In this document: positions 58,902-64,000 of the stretch, in pieces
Position numbering within the stretch: the first letter of the stretch is position 1
Layout: each line of letters opens with the position of its first letter
DNA from: Streptomyces cinnabarinus
GTDB lineage: Bacteria; Actinomycetota; Actinomycetes; Streptomycetales; Streptomycetaceae
DNA: 64,000 bases
Direction: 5' to 3'
NCBI RefSeq assembly: GCF_027270315.1
Contig: NZ_CP114413.1
Location: 1,302,001 to 1,366,000, forward strand
Program-made: the position numbers and the translations under genes
Notes under the pieces: generated by a model
Told to the model about the DNA's origin: nothing
Databases searched by the model: none
What the model saw: the letters and a program-made list of their open reading frames with translations, nothing else

Positions 58902-59205
58902 CGAGGGCACCTCCGGTCTCCCCGCGCAGTCCCGGCACGACACGGGCGCCGGCCAGCGGGACGAGTTCGACGTCGGCGGGGATCCCGGGCTCGAAGCGCA
59001 CGGCGGTGCCGGCGGCGACGTTGAGCCGCTTGCCGCGGGCGGCGGCGCGGTCGAAGTCCAGACCGGGGTTGGCCTCGGCGAAGTGGTAGTGGGAGCCGAC
59101 CTGGACGGGCCGGTCGGCGGCGTTGAGGACGGTCAGCCGGGTGACTTCACGGCCTTCGTTGTACACGACCGGCCCGTCCGCGAAGAGGACCTCTCCGGGA
59201 ATCAT
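58894..59205 (-). CDS. ureB: Urease beta subunit
   Basis: A 103-residue protein (IPGEVLFADGPVVYNEGREVTRLTVLNAADRPVQVGSHYHFAEANPGLDF; TAVRFEPG) typical of UreB. It is a structural subunit of the urease trimer. ATG 59205 has GGGAGGGCG upstream; ureA ends 14 bases before. The end overlaps ureC by 8 bases. Confidence 0.96.
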   Translation of the reverse strand: MIPGEVLFADGPVVYNEGREVTRLTVLNAADRPVQVGSHYHFAEANPGLDFDRAAARGKRLNVAAGTAVRFEPGIPADVELVPLAGARVVPGLRGETGGALDA

Positions 59206-59219
59206 CGCAGCGCCCTCCC

Positions 59220-59522
59220 TCAGACGATCGGCTCGTGCACGGTGACGAGCTTGGTGCCGTCGGGGAAGGTCGCCTCGACCTGGACGTCGTGGATCATCTC
59301 CGGGACGCCCTCCATCACGTCGTCCCGGGTGAGCAGCTTGCGCCCGGAGGACATCAGCTCGGCGACCGTACGGCCGTCGCGCGCGCCTTCGAGGAGGTGG
59401 GAGGTGATCAGGGCGATGGCCTCGGGGTGGTTGAGCCTGAGTCCGCGGGCCCGGCGCTTCTCGGCGACGTCGGCCGCCACATGGATCAGCAGCCTCTCCT
59501 GCTCGTGCGGGGTCAGTTGCAC
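59220..59522 (-). CDS. ureA: Urease gamma subunit
   Basis: A 100-residue gamma subunit (QLTPHEQERLLIHVAADVAEKRRARGLRLNHPEAIALI; MSSGRKLLTRDDVMEGVPEMIHDVQVEATFPDGTKLVTVHEPI), the usual length. GTG 59522 gives the standard MQLTPHEQ start and has a GAGGTG 9 bases upstream; the GTG at 59534 adds MRWD. It heads the urease operon. A GlnR-like box lies about 100 bases upstream, so nitrogen supply probably controls transcription. Confidence 0.95.
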   Translation of the reverse strand: MQLTPHEQERLLIHVAADVAEKRRARGLRLNHPEAIALITSHLLEGARDGRTVAELMSSGRKLLTRDDVMEGVPEMIHDVQVEATFPDGTKLVTVHEPIV

Positions 59523-59618
59523 GTCCCACCTCACCTCTCGCTCCGGACCGTGCGGGGCCCGGTTGCCGCGGCCACGGGCAAAGTCCCTGGTGGCGTGGAG
59601 GGAGGCTAGTTGGACCGA

Positions 59619-59634
59619 GTTTCGGGAACGTTAA
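59619..59634 (-). promoter_or_regulatory. GlnR-like binding box upstream of ureA
   Basis: On the minus strand the sequence reads TTAAC-N6-GAAAC, matching the GlnR half-sites gTnAC-n6-GaAAC described for Streptomyces, with one mismatch. It is 97-112 bases upstream of the ureA start, inside the gap between ureA and the TetR gene. A TAGCCT follows 10 bases downstream on the same strand and could be the -10. Confidence 0.6.
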
Positions 59635-59650
59635 CCGAGCTGTGATCCGG

Positions 59651-60280
59651 TCAGGCGTCCGATCGCGGCTCGGCCATGCTCATCACGGCGCGCAGTCCGT
59701 CCTGGAGGACCTCTACCGGGGCCGCCCCGAGCAGGGACTGCTGGGCGATGAAGCCCTGGACCACGGCGACCATGGTGCGGGCGACATGCTCGGCGGGGAT
59801 GTCCGTCCGCATCATCCCTGCCTCCTGATAAGCCTCGGCCACCCTGACCCAGGCCGTGGTCACCACGCCGTACACCTCGTCCATGACGACCGCGAGCTCC
59901 GGGTTGCGCGCGGTCTCCGCCCACACCTGCATGATCAGCCGCGGGAAGACGGGCTCGTCGTCGACGGACAGGGTGCCCCAGATACCGACGGCGCGGCCGA
60001 GGACCTCGCCCACCAGCACGTCCGGCGGCGGGGGTGGGCTCTGCCGGGTGAGCTCCTCGAAGGCCGCACGCACCTCCGCGAGGACGCCCTTGACGATCGC
60101 GGCGATCAGCTCGTCCTTGCCGCTGAAGTAGCGGTAGACCGCGCCGGCCGAGAGGTCGACCTCCTTCAGCACGTCCTGCATGGAGGTGGCGTGGAAGCCG
60201 TTGCGGGCGAAGCAGCGGGCGGCGCCTTCCAGGATCTGGCGGCGGCGGGCGTCGAGGTGTTCCTGGGATACGCGGGCCAT
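59651..60280 (-). CDS. TetR-family regulator
   Basis: A 209-residue TetR protein: EHLDARRRQILEGAARCFARNGFHATSMQDVLKEVDLSAGAVYRYFSGKDELIAAIV is the DNA-binding domain, followed by a helical ligand domain (VGIWGTLSVDDEPVFPRLIMQVWAETARNPEL). It is divergent from a membrane protein gene with perfect palindromes in between, and probably represses that gene. The codon start is ATG with a GGGGGACC context; no strong ribosome site. Confidence 0.93.
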   Translation of the reverse strand: MARVSQEHLDARRRQILEGAARCFARNGFHATSMQDVLKEVDLSAGAVYRYFSGKDELIAAIVKGVLAEVRAAFEELTRQSPPPPPDVLVGEVLGRAVGIWGTLSVDDEPVFPRLIMQVWAETARNPELAVVMDEVYGVVTTAWVRVAEAYQEAGMMRTDIPAEHVARTMVAVVQGFIAQQSLLGAAPVEVLQDGLRAVMSMAEPRSDA

Positions 60281-60296
60281 GGTCCCCCAATTTAAA

Positions 60297-60383
60297 ACGA
60301 ACGTTCCTTCTTGACAAGTGCGCCGGGCGGCGAGACGCTGATGGCTCCACTAAAACGAATGATCGTTCTCTATAAGAACGATC
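60297..60383. promoter_or_regulatory. TetR operators in the TetR/membrane-protein divergon
   Basis: GATCGTTCT-N5-AGAACGATC (60361-60383) is a perfect inverted repeat with 9-base arms. GAACGTTC (60299-60306) is an 8-base palindrome with the same half-sequence. AACGA-ATGA-TCGTT (60354-60367) overlaps the first. A TATAAG at 60371-60376 lies inside the large repeat, so a bound repressor would cover the probable -10 of the forward gene. Confidence 0.75.
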
Positions 60384-60417
60384 CCTGTGAGCACCACCGC
60401 GCACCCAAGGGGAAACC

Positions 60418-61389
60418 ATGTCCACCCGCCGCCGACTGATCGCGGTCGTCGTCCTAGTCCCGGTCCTCGCCGCCCTCGCCCTGTGGGCCTTCGCCTGGCC
60501 CGCCGCCCGCACCGCACCCCGCGACCTGCCGCTCGGGGTGGCCGGCCCGGCCACCGCCACCGCCCAGGTGGAACGCCAACTGACCCGGCACGAGGGGGCG
60601 TTCGAGCTCCACCACTACGCCGACGAGGCCGCCGCCCGGGACGCCGTCGAGGACCGGTCCGTATACGGCGCGATCGTCGTGACACCGGACGGCACCTCGC
60701 TGCTCACCGCCTCGGCGGGCAGTCCGGTCGTGGCTCAGCTGCTCCAGCAGCAGGCCGCCGCCGCGGGCGGCGAGGTCCGGACCGTCGACGTGGTGCCCGC
60801 GCCCGCCAATGACCCTCGGGGCGCGGCCTTCAACGCCGGCGTGCTGCCGCTCGCGCTGGCCGGTATCGCGGCGGGCGCGGTGGTGACCCTGCTCGGCCTG
60901 CGCGGCGGCCGGGCGGTGGCCGCACTGGCCGCTTCCGCCGCGCTGGTGGGCCTCACCGCGGCGGCCGTGGCCCACAGCTGGCTGGCGGTCGTCGACGGCA
61001 ACTGGTGGGCGGAGGCAGGGGTGTTCGGCCTGGCGACCCTCGCGGTGAGCGCCGCCGTCGCCGGACTGGCCGCCCTGATCGGCCCCGCCGGGATCGGGAT
61101 CACCGCGGGCCTGGTCATGCTGTTCGGCAACCCCTTCTCCGGCGCGCCCTCGGCGCCGGAGCTGCTGCCCGAGCCGGTCGGCGCGATCGGACAGTGGCTG
61201 CCGCCGGGCGCGGGCGCGACGGCGCTGCGCTCCACGGCGTTCTTCGACGGCGCCGCGGCCACCGGCCCCGTGCTGACACTGACGTGGTGGGCGACGCTGG
61301 GCCTGGGCGCGGTGGTGCTCGGCGCCCTGCTGAAGTCCCGTACGCAGAGCCAGCCGACACCGGAGCGGGAACTCGCCCCGGTGTCATAG
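60418..61389 (+). CDS. Multi-spanning membrane protein controlled by TetR (possible efflux component)
   Basis: A 323-residue protein with one N-terminal membrane segment (RLIAVVVLVPVLAALALWAFAWPAA), an extracytoplasmic domain (PLGVAGPATATAQVERQLTRHEGAFELHHYADEAAARDAVEDRSVYGAIVV), then about five more membrane segments. The layout resembles the YhgE/Pip and ABC-2 permease-like membrane proteins. Divergent from a TetR gene with operators, it is likely the regulator's target, perhaps in export of a toxic compound; no ATPase is adjacent. ATG 60418 has AAGGGG upstream. Confidence 0.78.
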   Translation: MSTRRRLIAVVVLVPVLAALALWAFAWPAARTAPRDLPLGVAGPATATAQVERQLTRHEGAFELHHYADEAAARDAVEDRSVYGAIVVTPDGTSLLTASAGSPVVAQLLQQQAAAAGGEVRTVDVVPAPANDPRGAAFNAGVLPLALAGIAAGAVVTLLGLRGGRAVAALAASAALVGLTAAAVAHSWLAVVDGNWWAEAGVFGLATLAVSAAVAGLAALIGPAGIGITAGLVMLFGNPFSGAPSAPELLPEPVGAIGQWLPPGAGATALRSTAFFDGAAATGPVLTLTWWATLGLGAVVLGALLKSRTQSQPTPERELAPVS

Positions 61390-61861
61390 GCACTGCGGGA
61401 CGCGCCGGCGCGAGCGCCGCGTGCCCTGGACGGACAGCGCCGCGCGGCTCGCGTCACGGTGCCGCCGCGCTCGGACAGTTGACGCACGTGAGCGCGGTGC
61501 GGGCGTCCCGCCGCCATCTCGACTCGTCCGGCCCGGAGTTGAAACGGACCAAACGAGGTACCCCCTTTTGGCGTAGCCGCGCCTCCTTTTGCCGACCCGT
61601 CAGGGTTGCGCAACGCGCGTAGCCCCAGGACCGAAATGGACGTTCCGTGCCTGGTCCGGGCATCCCCCGGGCCCTCGACGATCGTTCGAACGGAGCAGTG
61701 TCCACCCGAACGGGTGAGTGGTGAGTAACACCACAAATCCCCGGTTCCATTGGGATTTTCGGACATCAGTGAGTCAAGATCCCTGTCTGACGACAAGCCC
61801 CCGCCACAGCGGCGGGGCGGTCCGGGCGGACGCCGAGTCCTGCCGCCGCCCGGACGACCGG
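61390..61861 (+). other. Long gene-free leader region upstream of the c-di-AMP riboswitch
   Basis: No convincing gene is seen. It holds several stems: GGCGC-GA-GCGCC at 61407-61418; the palindrome CGTTCGAACG at 61683-61692; GTGGTG-AGTAA-CACCAC at 61718-61734; AAATCCC-N10-GGGATTT at 61735-61758, followed by a short T-run; and CCCCGCC-ACAGC-GGCGGGG at 61799-61817. A possible -10 CAAGAT lies at 61775-61780. The transcription start is not placed. Confidence 0.5.
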
Positions 61862-62019
61862 TCGACAGGAGTGGATCGGCAGGAGTGGAGGACCCAGGCA
61901 CGACGGGTCGCCGGCACGGAGGTTCGCGCCGAGCAGCCCTTGGGGTGAAGCCGCTTTTCGCGGCCGGGCAACTTCGCCAGCCCGAATCCGACAGGTCATC
62001 CTTCACAGGCGGCTGACGA
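61862..62019 (+). promoter_or_regulatory. Cyclic di-AMP riboswitch (ydaO/yuaA type)
   Basis: The 3' two-thirds carry the conserved ydaO elements: CCTTGGGGTGAAGCCGC, GGCAACTTCGCC and CCCGAATCCGACAGGTCATC, then CACAGGCGGCTGACGAAGGG. The outer P1 helix can form between TCGACAG (61862-61868) and CTGACGA (62013-62019) with one A-A mismatch. The 3' arm touches the ribosome site GAAGGG of the NlpC/P60 gene at 62030. In Streptomyces this RNA class precedes cell-wall hydrolase genes. Confidence 0.88.
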
Positions 62020-62029
62020 AGGGTTGCGC

Positions 62030-62503
62030 ATGACTGCGCTCAATCGTGTCCCGTCGCTGATGGCCCGTGCCGGTACGGCTTCGGCGCTCACCATCGCCGC
62101 CGTGGGCGGTTCGATCGTGGCCCCCGGCCTCTCCGCCGAGGCCCAGGCGGCCACTCCGGCGACGAAGGCACTCCAGGTCGCGGCCTCCAAGAAGGGCTCC
62201 CCCTACAAGTGGGGCGCCGTCGGGCCGCACCGCTTCGACTGCTCCGGGCTCACGCTGTACTCGTACAAGAAGGCGGGCAAGAAGCTGCCTCGTACGGCGG
62301 CCCAGCAGTACAACAAGACGCGCCACATCTCGTCCAAGAGCCGCAAGTCCGGCGACCTCGTGTTCTTCCACTCGGGGTCGAACATCTACCACGTCGGCAT
62401 CTACGCCGGGAAGGGCAAGATCTGGCACGCCCCGAAGACCGGGGATGTGGTGAGGCTGCAGAAGATCTGGACCAAGAGCGTCTGGTACGGCCGGGTGAGC
62501 TGA
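62030..62503 (+). CDS. Secreted NlpC/P60 (C40) cell-wall hydrolase
   Basis: A 157-residue protein with a signal peptide (RAGTASALTIAAVGGSIVAPGLSAEAQA) and an NlpC/P60 domain. The catalytic Cys is in FDCSGLTLYSYKKAG, the His in IYHVGIYAGKGKIWHAP. It cleaves peptide bonds in peptidoglycan stem peptides. ATG 62030 has GAAGGG 6 bases upstream, within the end of the c-di-AMP riboswitch, so wall hydrolysis is tied to c-di-AMP level, as known for related genes. A TTG at 62024 is in frame but less likely. A strong hairpin follows. Confidence 0.93.
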   Translation: MTALNRVPSLMARAGTASALTIAAVGGSIVAPGLSAEAQAATPATKALQVAASKKGSPYKWGAVGPHRFDCSGLTLYSYKKAGKKLPRTAAQQYNKTRHISSKSRKSGDLVFFHSGSNIYHVGIYAGKGKIWHAPKTGDVVRLQKIWTKSVWYGRVS

Positions 62504-62517
62504 CCGGCGGCCCGAGG

Positions 62518-62549
62518 GGGGCGGCGGCGTCCTGACACGCCGCCGCCCC
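62518..62549. terminator. Hairpin terminator between NlpC/P60 and LysE genes
   Basis: Perfect 13-base arms GGGGCGGCGGCGT and ACGCCGCCGCCCC around a 6-base loop. It lies between the two convergent genes and can serve both. No U-run is present, as is common in high-GC bacteria. Confidence 0.8.
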
Positions 62550-62559
62550 TGACGGTCGC

Positions 62560-63174
62560 TCAGGTGACGGCTTCGAGGAGCAGGACCGTGCCCAGGGCGG
62601 TCAGGGCGGCGCCGGTGACCGCTTCCACGCGCCGGGCGGCCCGCGGCCTGCGCAGCCACCGGCCGAGCCGGTCCACCAGCAGCGCCACGGCCGGGAACCA
62701 CAGCAGGGCGAGCACCACCACGATCAGTGCCAGCAGCAGGGTCCGGGGCAGCGCGGGAGAGCCTGCCGGCACGAACTGCGGGAGCAGGCTGAGGAACGTG
62801 ATCGGCGCCTTGGGATTGAGCGCGTTGGTGACGAAGCCCTGCCGCAGCGGGCGCGCGGCGACGGAGGTCTCCTCGGGAGCTTCCGGGCGCGGTCGGCGCA
62901 GGGCCCGGAGCGTGCGTGCGCCCAGGTACAGCACATAGGCGCCGCCCAGCAGTTGAAGCGTTCGGAACAGTGCGGGGACCGCGGTCAGCACGGCCGCCAC
63001 CCCAGCGACCGCCAGCGCGGTGTGCAGCATCAGCCCGGCCGTGATGCCGAGCGCGCAGGCGATCCCGGCCCGGCGCGAGACCAGGGCGTTGCGTACGACC
63101 ACGGTGAAGTCGGCCCCGGGCATGGCGACCATGCCGGCGGCGACCCCGGTGAAGGCGAGAAGCTGTCCGTCCAT
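62560..63174 (-). CDS. LysE/RhtB-family amino-acid exporter
   Basis: A 204-residue membrane protein (LLAFTGVAAGMVAMPGADFTVVVRNALVSRRAGIACALGITAGLMLHTALAVAGVAAVL; LGGAYVLYLGARTL; GFVTNALNPKAPITFLSLLPQFVP), with the typical LysE/RhtB six-helix layout. It exports amino acids or related small solutes. ATG 63174 suits the family start; the frame to 63825 is a shadow. It is divergent from a LysR regulator, the usual arrangement for LysE/LysG-type control. Confidence 0.9.
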   Translation of the reverse strand: MDGQLLAFTGVAAGMVAMPGADFTVVVRNALVSRRAGIACALGITAGLMLHTALAVAGVAAVLTAVPALFRTLQLLGGAYVLYLGARTLRALRRPRPEAPEETSVAARPLRQGFVTNALNPKAPITFLSLLPQFVPAGSPALPRTLLLALIVVVLALLWFPAVALLVDRLGRWLRRPRAARRVEAVTGAALTALGTVLLLEAVT

Positions 63175-63234
63175 ACGGCCAGCGTGCCGTGCGGAAGCCT
63201 TCAGCAGGTACTTCGAATATTCTGGGTCTGCCTT

Positions 63235-63245
63235 AAGCAATGCTT
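63235..63245. promoter_or_regulatory. Palindromic LysR operator candidate
   Basis: AAGCA-A-TGCTT (63235-63245), extended by flanking T and A, between the divergent LysE and LysR genes. Its size and position, 61 bases from the LysE start and 41 from the LysR start, suit a LysR-type site. Confidence 0.5.
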
Positions 63246-63285
63246 TAGTCTCCGGCCCGGCGCCCGAGCCCCAAGGGAGTCTCCC

Positions 63286-64000
63286 GTGTACGACCCCACC
63301 CGGCTCGCCGCACTCGTGGCGGTCGCCGAGGCCGGTTCGATCACCCGGGCCGCCGAGCGGCTCGGCTACACCCCGCCCGCGCTCTCCCAGCAGCTGGCGA
63401 AGCTGGAGCGGGAGGCGGGCACACCTCTGCTGGTCCGGCACCATCGCGGGGCCCGGCTCACCGGCGCGGGCGAACTGCTGGTGGCGCGGGCCCGCCGGGT
63501 GCTGGACGAACTGGAGCGCGCCCGGCATGAACTGGCCCGGCTCACCGGGCTGTCCGGGGGCACGCTCCGGCTCGGCACCTTCCAGACCGCGGGCGTCCAT
63601 CTGCTGCCGCCGGTACTGAGCGCGTTCCGCCGGGCCCACCCGGACGTGGAACTGACGGTGGCCGACTACGAGCCGCCCGCCGGGGTCGCCGCGGTCGCCG
63701 CAGGGGAGATCGATCTGGCGCTGACCCACACCTATGAGCCCGCGGACCCGGTGCCGGTGCCCGCGTCGGTCGTGCTGGAGCCGGTTCTGGTCGAGGAGTT
63801 GGTGCTGGTGACCGCGCCCGGGCACGCCCTCGCCGACGCGACCTCACGGCTGCCGCTGAGCGAGCTGGCCGGGCAGCCGCTGATCAGCATGGCGCCGGAT
63901 CATCCGGCCCGGCAGGGGGTGGAGGCGGTGCTGGCCCGGGCCGGGGCCACCGCGTCGGTGCTGGTGGAGACCCCGGTGTACGCGCTGGTGTGCGCGCTCG
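63286..64000 (+). CDS. LysR-family regulator (3' end outside window)
   Basis: The first 238 codons of a LysR protein: N-terminal winged helix (LAALVAVAEAGSITRAAERLGYTPPALSQQLAKLEREAGTPLL) and the start of the ligand domain (GTLRLGTFQTAGVHLLPPVLSAFRRAHPDVELTV; EIDLALTHTY; DHPARQGVEAVLARAG). The GTG start at 63286 has AAGGGAG upstream. The frame is open to the last base, so the gene is cut by the window. Divergent from the LysE exporter, which it probably activates. Confidence 0.92.
   Translation, partial: MYDPTRLAALVAVAEAGSITRAAERLGYTPPALSQQLAKLEREAGTPLLVRHHRGARLTGAGELLVARARRVLDELERARHELARLTGLSGGTLRLGTFQTAGVHLLPPVLSAFRRAHPDVELTVADYEPPAGVAAVAAGEIDLALTHTYEPADPVPVPASVVLEPVLVEELVLVTAPGHALADATSRLPLSELAGQPLISMAPDHPARQGVEAVLARAGATASVLVETPVYALVCAL

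Noticed and set aside
61454..61750. 98-codon minus-strand frame in the gene-free region before the riboswitch
   Set aside because: No ribosome site, no recognisable sequence, and it overlaps several hairpins; the region is better explained as regulatory.
1..64000. tRNA, rRNA, CRISPR, insertion sequence or integrase
   Set aside because: No cloverleaf-like sequence, repeat-spacer array, transposase or integrase motif was found on either strand by reading; a dedicated scan would be needed for certainty.

Overview
The window reads as chromosomal DNA of a Streptomyces-type actinomycete. GC is very high and strongly biased to third codon positions. Many genes start with GTG or TTG, stop/start overlaps of the ATGA and GTGA kind are common, and the gene content is typical of the genus: RppA-type chalcone synthase with a CYP158-like P450, SpoIIE-type phosphatases, MurT/GatD, a DUF6777/PASTA lipoprotein, and a c-di-AMP riboswitch before an NlpC/P60 gene. 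No tRNA, rRNA, CRISPR array, insertion sequence or integrase was seen.

Region 1 (1-13827) is the distal half of an extracellular contractile injection system (eCIS, phage-tail-like) operon. It has a truncated unknown gene, a CIS tube-type protein, a LysM protein, a gp27-like hub and a separate gp5-like spike protein, a PAAR-like tip candidate, a gp25-like wedge protein, two very large baseplate J-like proteins (the second with a C-terminal LysM), a tail-protein-I-like protein and a DUF6519-type protein. Most junctions overlap by 4 bases. Sheath, tube, ATPase and effector genes would lie upstream, outside the window.

Region 2 (13835-25236) holds accessory metabolism: a secreted phytase, an intradiol dioxygenase with a VOC protein, a Nudix hydrolase, a DUF779 protein, a secreted phosphodiester glycosidase, a Tat-type GDPD/PI-PLC-like protein, an acyl-CoA dehydrogenase pair with a quinone oxidoreductase, and an XRE-cupin regulator divergent from a thioredoxin-reductase-like flavoprotein.

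Region 3 (25332-39039) holds a DNA ligase coupled to a Nudix protein, an aldehyde dehydrogenase, the naphthalene-melanin operon (rppA, P450, cupin), an acyl-CoA dehydrogenase next to a TetR regulator, peptide deformylase, murT-gatD for lipid II amidation, pfkA, and a CtaG-like membrane protein.

Region 4 (39106-54981) holds signalling and nitrogen genes: a PASTA lipoprotein and a Ser/Thr kinase; a four-gene operon of LytTR regulator, small membrane protein, Na+/solute symporter and LytS-type kinase; an AsnC/Lrp regulator facing an arginine-to-ornithine-to-glutamate-semialdehyde pair (amidinohydrolase and rocD) with clear inverted repeats between them; two SpoIIE phosphatases; an acyltransferase; and an NAD epimerase-like protein.

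Region 5 (55000-64000) holds the urease operon ureABCFGD with a GlnR-like box, a TetR/membrane-protein divergon with palindromic operators, a c-di-AMP riboswitch and NlpC/P60 hydrolase, and a LysE exporter divergent from a LysR regulator that runs off the end.

The most distinctive system is the eCIS baseplate module with split hub and tube-initiator genes. The best regulatory signals are the operator arrays at 47016-47062 and 60297-60383, the GlnR-like box at 59619-59634 and the riboswitch at 61862-62019.
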